Part shown: positions 37,091 to 48,455 of the stretch, in pieces
Layout: the number at the start of each line of letters is the position of its first letter
Position numbering within the stretch: the first letter of the stretch is position 1
NCBI RefSeq assembly: GCF_026914265.1
Contig: NC_069124.1
Coordinates: forward strand, 30,732,883 to 30,796,882
Direction of reading: 5' to 3'
Length of the DNA stretch: 64,000 nt
Source of the DNA: Mya arenaria
Taxonomy: Eukaryota > Mollusca > Bivalvia > Myida > Myidae
Made by a program: the position numbers and the translations under genes
Notes under the pieces: model-generated
The model's database searches: none
What the model was told of the DNA's origin: nothing
The model's input: the letters and a program-made list of their open reading frames with translations, nothing else

Positions 37091-38030
37091 ATTTATCTTG
37101 AAAGAAGCAATGACCTTTAAAACATGTCCCATCGAGCGTCTTGTTTTTTTTTTTTTTGATATTTCACTTATTCACCAATATATAATATACACCATACATA
37201 AAATAATACATTTTCTCTCATGCTTTTCGATGAAATATCATTATCAGTGAAATAACAACAGTGAAAATATCAATTTGATATTTTCACTGCAAAATAAGGA
37301 GTAAAAATATCAAATTTTAGAACTATTTTTAAAACCCATTATAGTTTCTTCCCCTTGAACAAAACGAAAGACATTAATTTGAAACAGAAAATGTTGCCCT
37401 AAAATAACTTTGAAATTTAAACAAAGGTAACATTCGTTTATAAAGATTCATCTGGAAATAAATAATTTACCCTTCATTCGAAAAAAACACACCCTGTTAT
37501 CCCGTATTTCAAACATTTTCTTGAACTTTGAAGCTGAATGTTTTAACAGTATCTTTCATACCAAAAAAATCAAGGACGAAAACAACTGCTCGAACATAAA
37601 AAGACCTTCAAATTTCCATTCAAAAAATGGCGGCGAAGTAATCTGGTTATGTATTCATGCCCTACTTAATATAAACGTGTTTTGTTATATTTTGGGAACA
37701 AAAAGCACTAATAAAACAACATTGATTAATGTTCATCAAACATTTGCACTAAAACGAGCAAATAATAAACGATAAAAAAGTATCAGAGAACTTTTTCTCA
37801 ACAAACCGGAAATAGAAATTTGACTGCTTCGTCATCAGCTATGACTTTGCATGAGGGGTGTTCCACGGGTAGCGGCGTAAATAATACTATTTTAAAAAAG
37901 GATGTAATTAAGAAAATAAATTAGTATATTATAAAACTCCGAAAATAAGCATAAAAGAAACAGAAACTTTGTTTATTGTAGTGTAAGATCGTATTTCATT
38001 TCACTTGTAATCAATTTTCAAAATAGATAG
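37091..38030. other. Gene-free stretch with a perfect palindrome
   Basis: Contains a T run at 37145-37158 and a hairpin AGTGAAAATATCAA/TTGATATTTTCACT at about 37259-37287. About 140 bp around it (37195-37335) are repeated at 42405-42545. The frame at 37521-37775 has no recognisable content. Confidence 0.5.
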
Positions 38031-38032
38031 TA

Positions 38033-38200
38033 CAGTTGAAACTCGCTATGTCGAACTCTGTCATCTCGATGTTCTGGTTATGTAGAGCTATATTCGAATG
38101 TGTTGGGTAAAGCAAGACATGTTTTGCATTTCGACTATGTCGAATTATCTCGAAGTATATATCGAAGTCCCAGCGACTTCGATATAGCGTGTTTTGACTG
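38033..38200. mobile_element. Tigger/pogo-like MITE
   Basis: Ends CAGTTGAAACTCGCTATGTC and GATATAGCGTGTTTTGACTG, flanked by TA on both sides. 168 bp, no coding capacity. Confidence 0.75.
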
Positions 38201-38319
38201 TATACCTACCCAGATATATTATTTTGAAAAAGCTATAGTACGATAGGTGCCTCATATATATGTAAATGCCGGGCGTACGTGAACCAGAAAACGATTATTT
38301 AACGATCACTTATCATTGT

Positions 38320-38674
38320 AATTCGGAACTCGGCGACCATTTTTATCGAAAACAACCTCGAATAAATATGGACGGTTTACACTGTCAGAAATCGGTACAA
38401 TCTCAGTCCGCTGCAAGTAGATCGCGAAGTAATTTAATTTAGCAGTTAAACGTAATGACTTAACTCTTGAGAATCGTATTATGTTTGCAATAACACACTT
38501 CACTGGCAATCAATTGAAACTTAATTTTAAACTTTAAGATCAACAAATACAAGCTAAAACACTACAGTACATTTAATTAATGATATGATTCAAAAATTTA
38601 CGAACTACTTCTACTGATCTTCCGGCATATATCCGAGGTTGTTTTCGATAAAAATGGCCGAGGAGCTCCGAATG
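38320..38674. mobile_element. MULE-type MITE beside the truncated receptor gene
   Basis: Ends ATTCGGAACTCGGCGACCAT and GGCCGAGGAGCTCCGAATG are inverted repeats about 46 bp long, around the GCAAGTAGATCGCG core. Unlike the copy at 44069, the flanks show no target duplication, which suggests a rearrangement at one edge. The receptor-like frame stops 8 bp to the right. Confidence 0.75.
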
Positions 38675-38680
38675 TCTCTA

Positions 38681-41516
38681 TTATCCATTATACAAAGAGA
38701 TCAGGGTCGGTGTAAACATACAGAAAAATATCAAAATCACGTTTCGTATGACAAGATGTTCAAAGTTCAGACTACAACCGGCGTTGGCCGCTTTCTCAGA
38801 CAAGTACAACTTCAAGTCAAACGTGTCTTTGCAGATGTGGACAACGTCACTCCGCCCGTCGTTGGCCGTTATCAACACGTACTCGTACGCCTCGAAGACA
38901 AGCTGGCCAACCTGTTGATCACAAAGGATAAATAATGCATTTCTTTAATAAACACACCTTACTTTTAATGTACAGTCGGACCCCGTTGGCCCGAACTCCA
39001 GTTCGAGCCAACGAGGAATTTGAGCTATGCGAGTTGGAGCAAATAAGGTTCGACTGTATTTACAGTTTGCTAATTTGATAATGTAACATATCCCCTTTTA
39101 AGTGATTTGAAAAAATATAATCAAATTTACAATACAGAAATCGTGAAAGTACAGCTGGGTAAGGTTTTAATATCTCACGTCAATTTAGACAAATTTTACG
39201 AAAAATACGGTGTTAACAAACATACCATACCTGTATTTTTTTCTCCTCGAGTGGTGTAAAGGAGGATGTTTCGACCGCAGGACAAGTTTGAATTTTCGCC
39301 ATAGCGTAAACTATGTTACACGAATATGCATGCTCTTTGTCGTGGTTTGAGAACACAGCCATATCTTTGAATTCACCAGTTATTGGCTCGAAACCTAAAG
39401 GACTTAGCTTAGTATTGTAATTGACATTACTACCCGCTATCTTGGCGTTGAATTGGTCTAACTTTCTCATAAAATTGTCGTACAAATACTTCACCTCACC
39501 TATGTCATTAATTTTCCTCAGTAAAATCATTGACATGTCAAAAGTGCCTTCTTTGGAAAATGAAGTATTCTCAACTTTATCGTAAATGAGGTTATTTTCA
39601 ATGGTCTCCCCCTCGATGTCGGAAAGAGCACCATGAAATAATTCTTCTTTGAGTTGTTCGTTCAAAGGTACCTGTCCCTCTTTTAATGGGAAGCTGATTG
39701 TTAGACGGTAGTCGAGGCAGAATCCCTGTATCTTTGTCATTAACGGCAAACATCGTTCGGCAACACGTAAATCGGTCAATGGGCAAGAATCGTATACGCA
39801 CACATTCTGCAAAAAGAAATACAGAATTTAATGTTAATAAATTACTGTCAAAACTCGCTATGTCGAAGTCTTTTGGACCTCGGGAAATACTTCGAGGTAA
39901 CGAACATTCGAAACAATAAAAATACCACAAATGTATTACTTTACACAACACATTCGAAAAAGTTTGGTATTTCAAGATAATAAATTAAGAGGGATCGACA
40001 TAGCTAGTTTCGAATGCATATCTGTCTTAATTGCAACTTCAATCATAAGTCGAAATTATTGTTGTTGTCCAGCGTAGTAACTAGCGCACGCGGTTCTCAC
40101 CAAGTAGTTTCGGGTTCGATAACCGGCCTTGGCGCATATGACTTCTTGTATTTCGGATTGTTATAAAAATAAAAAAAAAGTGTTCCATGGGTTATCTTTT
40201 GGAGTGTTTGTACGTGCACGCAATTTAATTGATCAATTGTCATTATTTTGACCAACAATGAACATTTGGACTAACCAAGCCCCCCCCCCCCCCCCCCACA
40301 CACACACACCCGCTCCACCACCCCCTCAAAACACAACAAACAAAAAACCAGATTGAATTAACAAGTTTTATAAAAAAATTACATCAGTTGTTTCTTTATC
40401 TATAGTTTCTACCGTAAAAGACAAACGTACCTCTTCTTGAGCTTCAAATTCAACGTAGCAGTTTGAGTCAGTGACATCCTCTATTGGAACCAAGTACGCG
40501 TTGCTATTGAGAAGAGAAACGAAGGAACCATCTTCGAAATTAAATACGTTTGTGGAACAGTTATCCGTCTCCGTAAGGAGAGGTGATGTTGCCAAGGTAT
40601 TACAAGCAGCACAGTAAATGTTCTTGAAGATCTGTTCATCCATTACTATCGGCACGTAATGGATGTCGTCAGACGAGTCGGATTCACAGAGCCGTTTTGT
40701 CTCATTGTACCATAGCGATGTCATATCATATAGAGGATTACAGCTGGAAATGACGTCATTAGGGTGAACGCACCAATCAGCTGTCTGTGGATGTATAGGA
40801 TCATAATTTATTACGCAACCTATTTCCAGTGCCTGCTGTAGAAAATTTTCGTTCGCTTCCTCTCGATTCAAACTTAGAAGATTTCTTAAAAGAAATGGAT
40901 CATAAGTGTTCGTACAGTGTATTTTTGCAGGCCAATATTCCGCATTGGTGGAGTTTTCTCCGATACACTCCAAACAAAATATATTTCGGTAATTAAGTCC
41001 CGTTCGTTTGATGTAGACAGGGCTCGTTTCGTCCATTTTTGTTCCATTCGGATCCAAGCATTTCCTGGCAGCATCTGTGCCTTCCTCGAGACAATATTGA
41101 TGTAATAAATACGACGTGTTGAAGAATGGGCTTACCGAGCTCGAAAATGGATTGATGTCGTTAAAAGTACGGACACACGAACGGTTGTTGGTCAAGTTGC
41201 TATGAAGAAAAGTTTCGTTTCCGGTTACCTCTTTGTCATGACAACAGTTTCCTTTCAGAAAGCACGAGTCACTGCAGTCACATGGCACGCAACATTTGCC
41301 GTCTATAAAGGATTGTTCCAGAATTTCATTGTAATGCTCAGTCTTGTTGATGCAACTTCTAGTAAATGGACAATAAGCCATTATCGTGTATAGTGAATCA
41401 TTAAAGTTGATCAAATCTTGAAAGTCCATCTCATCTGTTTGAGCAAAGCACTTCGTTATCTGTGTTACATATACATACATAAACAGCAAACAAATGACTT
41501 TGTTCTTCCTCTCCAT
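38681..41516 (-). CDS. Somatomedin-B receptor-like ectodomain protein, possibly a truncated GPCR
   Basis: Predicted exons 40431-41516 (362 aa), 39231-39806 (192 aa) and 38681-38911 (76 aa plus stop), all phase 0 with GT-AG borders; total about 630 aa. Residues 1-25 form a signal peptide ending near CFA. A somatomedin-B-like cysteine cluster (CCVPCDCSDSCFLKGNCCHD) lies at about 75-94. The motif [YF]-x-NI-[FY]-C-x2-C occurs twice, at about 176-184 and 297-305. Several N-x-S/T sites indicate a secreted or extracellular chain. This layout recalls the large mollusc set of secretin/adhesion-like receptors, where a seven-helix region follows. Here exon 3 gives only one hydrophobic segment (VILIFFCMFTPTLISLY) and stops at 38681, 8 bp from a MULE-like MITE, and no further helices are seen down to 37090. 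It may be a 3'-truncated pseudogene or a single-pass/secreted product. Exon 3 is the least certain. Confidence 0.55.
38973..39056. mobile_element. Short TA-flanked MITE in receptor intron 2
   Basis: CAGTCGGACCCCGTTGGC and its partial inverse ending GGTTCGACTG, flanked by TA. Also pairs internally (GTTCGAGCCAACGAGG). Confidence 0.65.
39844..40030. mobile_element. Tigger/pogo-like MITE remnant in receptor intron 1
   Basis: ACTGTCAAAACTCGCTATGT near 39844 matches the terminus of the element at 38033. An inverse GATCGACATAGCTAGTTTCG lies near 39994. The outer right end is decayed. Confidence 0.55.
40070..40145 (+). repeat. tRNA-derived SINE fragment
   Basis: CGGGTTCGATAACCGG is a good B box with a pairing stem, preceded by a weak A-box region (TAGTAACTAGCGCACGCGG). 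An intact tRNA fold is not evident. A simple C run and (CA)n follow at 40280-40312. Confidence 0.5.
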
Positions 41517-43945
41517 TGTTTGTACAGATGTTTCTCTTCATAAAATGACCATACATAAGTGTATCGTCGCTGTAGAACGAATTGGTTATTTTTCCAAATG
41601 CTCAGAATATAGCATACACTTTTTTCCACAATATATCTTGTTATTCCGGAGCGATGTTCCAATATATACTCTCCAATAGAGGTCAATCAGTTTTCACGGC
41701 ACAACGGAGCAATACGAATTGTCCTATAATATGAGGACAATGTAGGCGGCCATTTTTATTGTGCCAGCCAATAGCTGTCGTTTTCGTTGTCATAAGTTTT
41801 ACCTAACCAATGTACACATTTTTTGAATCTGGACATCATAGTTTTTGAGTCTAACTTATTTTGTAACGCCAACGTTGATTGGTCGTTATAGGCGAATAAT
41901 TCTATATGAATAAAGTCCACTGATGTACGTTTATGATCGATCGAATTATACATATATGGTACTAATTTGGTTTGAAATACAATTATCCATAGTAAATGTA
42001 GCGGTAGGAAAGCGATATTTCAAATCGGTTTGATGATTAACATTTATAAAGTTATAATTAATAATAATACGTTTTGTGCAGTTATCTCTCGTTATGAGTT
42101 GAAGAATAGAGAATTTTTCGTGGAAAGATTGAATGTTTACGAAAATGAAAAACATGCACATTATTATAACATGTTACACACCATTTCCGGATTAATATTA
42201 CGTATGTTCCTGTATAACACATGCGTAATATTAAAATGCCTAAATTTTCTATTTATAGGAAAAGTATATCGTTCGGCATGATTGGTAACATTTTAAATTG
42301 AATAAAATGGGTTTATTGTTAATATTCCAGGAATTCGTACGTTTGTTTCTCATTTTATTTTTATGTTCAATATTGCATTGAATTTATTTTCACCTAACCA
42401 TATGAAGAACACGTTTTCGTTCATGCTTTTCGATGAAATATGGAGTTTTATCAGTGAAATAACAACAGTAGAAATATCAATTTCATATTTATACTGCTAA
42501 CTTAGGAGTAAAAATATCAACTTTACGACCTACATTAAAATCCATTGAAAAAAACTAAACTTTTGAAATGGAAAATGTTGCCAAAGAATGGAATTGAAAT
42601 TGAAAAAGGTTATATAAGTTTAATTAAAGATGCACTTGTACTCCAAAATAACATTTACCACATTTAATCCTTTTTGTTTAAATGTACCAAAACGATGAAT
42701 AAATTTCAAGAACAATGATTCTTATGAAGAATACCGATATTAATTTGAAAGAAAGGTTAAGAAAACATGGTATTTTACCTTATGAGATGATAGCTCATCA
42801 CAGTGAATATTTTAACATTCACTAATTATTTAATATTTTTGCGTTTTCAAATATTAAATACACGGTTACAATCTTGTTATCAGTATTTAATATTTTGCGT
42901 AAGTGCATTATTTAGATAACAGTTAAAGGTTTATCATATAAAATGTAAGATTGTTATACATGTAAATGAATTCATTTTGAATAAGAGTGTCATGCTAAGG
43001 GAGTGCTGTTTCCATAGAAACGGGTATCGTTAAATTCAAAAAAATACTACATGTATGTCGGTTTTTTGAAAAAAACTCAGTCTTTTTACATTCATTATTT
43101 TTAATAAAAGCTTATAACCCTTAAGTTACAAAAGTGGATCAAGCATCTCAATAAAATACTAGTTAATAAAGGAATGGAGGAGATTTCAAACATGTTAAAT
43201 ACAAACTAAAGATATAATAGACCATTTAACATTTTATTTTCAAGTTTGAAACAAGGCATCAGTTTGGTGAAAGGCAAACTTGAGGTGTTAGAATATTAAC
43301 CTGAAAATGATATGTTACAACTGTAACCCTCTTGAGACGTCAGAATACAAAAACGGTTGCCATGCCTTATAATTTAAAGAAAACACTATTGTTAGTTTTT
43401 CGTCATTAATTATTTAAGATATATAGGGCGAAATGCACATCTGAAGTTCGTGTCTTGAAGTAACAACTGTGTTTCAAGCATCTGAATGATATACGAGTGA
43501 TTAAGGATGATACAATTAATAACATTAGAATACATGTTTAAAAAACAATATCTAAGTATATAATTCATCATCTGTTTTAAGTTTGCAATGGTAATTATCT
43601 ATTTCTTAACTAAAACGCATTTACAGACTGATTAAATAGTGTGAATAGAAATGAAATTGTTTTGAACGCACTACACAATTATTATAAATTGATTACTTCA
43701 AACTTTTGTACACAACTAATTGTGTTTTAATTTCATTTCTTAGTTCTTACATATAGGTTACTTCGAATTCTAACATAATTTGAACTTAAAAATACGTTAA
43801 GTTAACTTATTTCAGTATGGAAATATTGGCCATTCAATATCGCATACATCATCTAAACAACAAACAAAAACTATTTTCTTTAATGTTGACCATTTCTGCC
43901 ATAATTGAACCTTTGTTTTGTTTAGTCATTTAGGTTAACTGCTGA
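41517..43945. other. Upstream region of the receptor-like gene, otherwise gene-free
   Basis: AT-rich. Holds the 140-bp repeat shared with 37195-37335 (here 42405-42545) and one copy of the dispersed repeat (42795-42990). No further exon seen. Confidence 0.45.
42795..42990 (+). repeat. Dispersed repeat family, copy upstream of the receptor-like gene
   Basis: Carries TAAATACACGGTTACAATCT and CATTTTGAATAAGAGTG like the copy at 3290-3520. Confidence 0.7.
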
Positions 43946-44036
43946 ATTAAAATACTACGCGATCTACTTGTACCGATTTCAAATATTGTCCATACACATC
44001 CGTGGATGTTATCGGTAAGCCGATGAGTTCCGAATG
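43946..44036. mobile_element. Truncated MULE-type MITE end
   Basis: Core CTACGCGATCTACTTG and terminus GATGAGTTCCGAATG match the neighbouring full copy; the left part is missing. Confidence 0.65.
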
Positions 44037-44068
44037 ATAAGTGTACATGTCGATACACTATTTCTAAA

Positions 44069-44403
44069 CATTCGGAATTCCTCGGCCATTTTTTCAAAAA
44101 CAACCTCGGATGTATGCCGGTACATCTGTTGCAGTAGTCCGTATTTTTTAGAATAAAAGCATTAATTAAATGTAGTGTTTAAGTGTTGTGTTCATTGCTC
44201 TCAGTTTAAATTGATTGCCAGTGAAGTGTATTATTGCAAACATAATTACGATTCCCATGAGTTAAGTCATAAATTTTAACTACTAAATAAGATTACTACG
44301 CGATCTATTTGCAGCGGACTTAAACGTACCACTTTTTAAGTATGTAAACCGTCCATATACATCCGAGGTTCTTTTTGAAAAAATGGCCGAGGAGCTCCGA
44401 ATG
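44069..44403. mobile_element. Complete MULE-type MITE with 10-bp target duplication
   Basis: Ends CATTCGGAATTCCTCGGCC and GGCCGAGGAGCTCCGAATG, with TIRs of about 46 bp. The direct repeat TATTTCTAAA occurs at 44059-44068 and 44404-44413. Long TIRs with a 9-10 bp duplication are the hallmark of Mutator-like elements. 335 bp, no transposase. Confidence 0.88.
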
Positions 44404-44413
44404 TATTTCTAAA

Positions 44414-44990
44414 TACACTAAACGGTTTGTAAACTGTTGGCTCAAAACATAAGGGATTGCTATTACACAGAGGACTGATCTCCTCTAAAAGGTACAAAGA
44501 CCTTTTTCATGAAGGTCTTTTAATTCAATGTTATCTGGCATTTCACCGCTAGAGACATGGTACTGGTGTGTGTTCGAAATATGAATATATGTAAACATCA
44601 GATCCCTTATAGGGTGACAGAATACGATGTAAGCCTGTAAGACGACGAGGCTCGTTAGCTAGACGCTAGGCGTGATGATACCGAACAAATATTGTTTAAA
44701 CCGGTAAAATCTGCGAGACCCTTGGCGTTTACTAACGCGAGTTTTTAGCTTTATCATACAAGTGGCTATTCATGGCGTCTAGGCGCTTGAAAAATAAGGA
44801 AATCTAAAACGATGTCGACAACGAAATTCACTTACTTGTTAAATGTAAAATGACTCGTGTTCACGGCTTTATCTCTATGTTCTTAAATTTACAGAACAAA
44901 TATTTCACTTTGTCATGATTTTCCCACAAATAATGAACAATTTTTCTGCTGACTTAACGCCAGAAAAAAAAAATCATTTTGCAATAGTTC
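44414..44990. other. Gene-free spacer
   Basis: Has a small hairpin AAAGACCTT/AAGGTCTTT at about 44497-44521. No exon recognised. Confidence 0.4.
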
Positions 44991-44994
44991 AAGA

Positions 44995-46350
44995 TGGTGT
45001 TTGCGGTATAAGAGGTTGTGGTGGATGGGGGTATGTGGTGGCGGCGGAATGAGAGGTGGTTGCGGAGGAGGGGATGTGGCGGTGCTGTATAAGAGGTGGT
45101 GGTGGATGGGGGTATGTGGTGGCGGCGGAATAAGAGGTGGTTGTGGAGGAGGGGATGGGGTGGTGCAGTTTAAGAGGTAGTGGTGGATGGGGGGTGTAGT
45201 GGCGGCGATATAAGAGGTGGTTGTGGAGGAGGGGATGAGGTGGTGCGGAATAAGAGGTAGTGGTGGATGGGGGTATGTGGTGGCGGCGGAATAAGAGGTG
45301 GTGGTGGAGGAGGGGAGGGGGTGTTGCGGTGTAAGAGGTAGTGGTGGATGGGGTATATGGTGGCGGTATAAGAGGTGGTTGCGGAGGAGGGGATGTGGTG
45401 GTGCAGAATAAGAGGTAGTGGTGGATGGGGTTGTGGTGGCGGCGGAATAAGAGGTGGTTGCGGAGGAGGGGATGGGGTGGTGCAGTTTAAGAGGTAGTGG
45501 TGGATGGGAGGGGGTGTAGTGGCGGCGATATAAGAGGTGGTTGTGGAGGAGGGGATAGGGGGTGTGCGGTATAAGGGGTAGTTATGGATGGGGTGTAGTG
45601 GCGGCGGTATATGAGGTGATGGTGGAGGAGGGGATGGGGTGTTGCGGTATAAGGGGTGGTAGTGGATGGGGGGGGGGGGGTGGTGGCGGCGGTATATGAG
45701 GTGGTGGTGGAGGAGGGGAGGGGGTGTTGCGGTGTAAGAGGTAGTGGTGGATGGAGGATATGGTGGCGGTATAAGAGGTGATTGCGGAGGAGGGGATGTG
45801 GTGGTGCGGAATAAGAGGTAGTGGTGGATGGGGTTGTGGTGGCGGCGGAATAAGAGGTGGTAGCGGAGGAGGGGATGGGGGTGTTGCAGTTTAAGAGGTA
45901 GTGGTGGATGGGGTTGTGGTGGCGGCGTTATAAGAGGTGGTTGCGGAGGAGGGGATGGGGGTGGTGCAGTTTAAGAGGTAGTGGTGGATGGGGGTGTGGT
46001 GGCAGCGGTATAAGAGGTGGTTGTGGAGGAGGGGATAGGGGGTGGTGCGGTATAAGAGGTAGTGGTGGATGGGGGTGTGGTGGCGGCGGTGTAAGAGGTG
46101 GTGGTGGAGGAGGGGAGGGGGTGTTGCGGTATAAGAGGTAGTGGTGGATGGGGGATGTGGGGTGGTATAAGAGGTGGTGGTGGAGGCGGGGAGACGGTGT
46201 TGTGGTATAAGGGGTGGTGGTGGAGTATTGGATGTGGTCGTGGCGGTATAGGGATGGTGGTGGAGGAGGGGATGGGGTGTTGCGGTATAGTGGGTGTGGT
46301 GGAGTAGGGGATGTTGTGGTGGCGGAGGTATAAGCGTTGGTGGTGGACAA
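44995..46350. repeat. G-rich minisatellite, about 80-bp units, about 17 copies
   Basis: Units alternate ATAAGAGGTGGTTGCGGAGG with AAGAGGTAGTGGTGGATGGG, with variable G runs. The top strand is almost free of C, so it is a purine-rich strand with G-quadruplex or triplex potential. Long frames on either strand (proline/histidine/tyrosine or glycine-rich) reflect base composition. Confidence 0.9.
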
Positions 46351-46359
46351 AGACAACAG

Positions 46360-47035
46360 CCGACGCGTTCTAGCGCTTGTTTGGCTGTTAATAAGTACAT
46401 TGCAGTAATTTATTTAAGACAACCAGCGACACGTTCTTTAGCATTATTAAATAAAATATACCCAATTATTTTTGGTGCAATTTGAATTCCGAATTAGCTA
46501 ATAATAGTTTGAAACTTTCGAGTAGAAAATCAAATTGTATCGCTACATTATCTACAAATAAAGCTCGTCGCCGCATTCTTAATTCTGTAAGGTTAATGCT
46601 TTAATTGCATAGCGATATTTTTTACAAGCCTATTAGAAATAATCTTGATGAAGAGCATTTCATAATTACAATACACATGTATAATAAGTGTGATCCTAAA
46701 ACATGCACGGACGGAGATCCGTCTACATATATTCCCCGACCATTCATAAGTATATTCATTTGAATCTTTCTCTGCATATGTGACATCATATAAATCTGAA
46801 TCATGCTTAAGTTTCAAATATTGCGATGGAATCGTCATGACAATGCTCTCTTGGTGTTAATAAATTTTATAATGGTTCATTGCTTTGTAATCTCTGACCC
46901 TTTTAAATAATTTCAAGACAGTATCTCAAACAAACAAAAAATCCGAATATTGCATACCATCAAAATTAATTTAAAGTCGGTAAAAAAACCCATTCATTCA
47001 TAAAACATGTTATACATTGATTTGAATGTGCTAAC
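46360..47035. other. Gene-free spacer between tandem arrays
   Basis: AT-rich, no exon or RNA recognised. Confidence 0.4.
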
Positions 47036-48262
47036 TGCTAGCACGACTTTCACTTTTGAATGTCCAATGTCCAATGTCGTGCAAGCACAACATTCGATTT
47101 TGAATGTCCAATGTCCAATGTCGTGCCAGCACAACATTCGATTTTGAATGTCCAATGTCCAATGTCGTGCTAGCACGACTTTCACTTTTGAATGTCAAAT
47201 GTCCAATGTCGTGCCAGCACAACATTCGATTTCGAATGTCCAATGTCCAATGTCGTGCTAGCACGACTTTCACTTTTGAATGTCCAATGTCCAATGTCGT
47301 GCCAGCACAACATTCGATTATGAATGTCCAATGCCCAATGTCGTGCTAGCACGACTTTCACTTTTGAATCTCCAATGTCCAATGTCATGCCAGCACAACA
47401 TTCGGTTATGAATGTCCAATGTCCAATGTCGTGCGGGCACGACAATCGTTTTTGAATGTCCAATGTCCAATGTCGTGCCAGCACAACATTCGATTTTGAA
47501 TGTCCAATGTCCAATGTCGTGCTAGCACGACTTTCACTTTTGAATGTCCAATGTCCAGTGTCATGCCAGCACAACATTCGATTTTGAATGTCCAATGTCC
47601 AATGTCGTGCTAGCACGACTTTCATTTTTGAATGTCCAATGTCCAATGTCGTGCCAGCACAACATTCGATTTTGAATGTCCAATGTCCAATGTCGTGCTA
47701 GCACGACTTTCACTTTTGAATGTCCAATGTCCAGTGTCATGCCAGCACAACATTCGATTTTGAATGTCCAATGTCCAATGTCGTGCTAGCACGACTTTCA
47801 TTTTTAAATGTCCAATGTCCAATGTCGTGCCAGCACAACATTCGATTTTGAATGTCCAATGTCCAATGTCGTGCTAGCACGACTTTCACTTTTGAATGTC
47901 CAATGTCGTGCCAGCACAACATTCGATTTTGAATGTCCAATGTCCAATGTCGTGCCAGCACAACATTCGATTTTGAATGTCCAATGTCCAATGTCGTGCC
48001 AGCACAACATTCGATTTTGAATGTCCAATGTCCAATGTCGTGCCAGCACAACATTCGATTTTGAATGTCCAATGTCCAATGTCGTGCTAGCACGACTTTC
48101 ACTTTTGAATGTCCAATGTCCAATGTCATGCCAGCACAACATTCGATTTTGAATGTCCAATGTCCAATGTCGTGCTAGCACGACTTTCACTTTTGAATGT
48201 CCAATGTCCAATGCCGTGCCAGCACAACAATCGATTTTGAATGTCCAATGTCCAATGTCGTA
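47036..48262. repeat. 44-bp satellite, about 28 monomers of two types
   Basis: Every monomer shares GTCCAATGTCCAATGTCGTG. Type 1 continues CTAGCACGACTTTCACTTTT; type 2 continues CCAGCACAACATTCGATTTT. The types mostly alternate (an 88-bp dimer), with runs of two at the start and four near 47900-48060. One monomer has lost 10 bp. The type 1 core TCGTGCTAGCACGA is a perfect palindrome. No stops in several frames gives false long frames; 44 is not a multiple of 3. Confidence 0.95.
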
Positions 48263-48284
48263 TGTTTAGCTAACTTCACACAGC

Positions 48285-48455
48285 TTTCATAAATGCATTA
48301 TTTAGTAAGTAGTTAAAGATTTATCACTCAAAATGTATGTTTATTATACATGTGTATATATTGATTTTGAATAAGAGTTTCACTTTAATTAAAATCTAGG
48401 TATTAGGCTATCAAAAACACGGTTACAATCTTGTTATCAGTTATAAATAGTTTTC
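48285..48455 (+). repeat. Dispersed repeat family, rearranged copy after the 44-bp satellite
   Basis: The two halves are in swapped order: AGTAGTTAAAGATTTATCAC and GATTTTGAATAAGAGTTTCA come first, then ACACGGTTACAATCTTG. Confidence 0.6.

Noticed and set aside
38639..38935. 98-codon plus-strand frame starting MFSIKMAEEL
   Set aside because: It is antisense to the last receptor-like exon and gets its start from the MITE end. Listed as a curiosity only.
45891..46400. Long minus-strand frame rich in proline, histidine and tyrosine
   Set aside because: It lies wholly in the G-rich minisatellite; other frames on both strands are equally open, so base composition explains it.
47182..48211. Overlapping minus-strand frames reading ARHWTLDIQNRMLCWHD repeats
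   Set aside because: They are translations of the 44-bp satellite. Open frames occur in several phases because the unit lacks stops; there are no gene signals.
47036..48262. CRISPR-like array
   Set aside because: Repeats are contiguous monomers without unique spacers, in eukaryotic DNA; this is a satellite.
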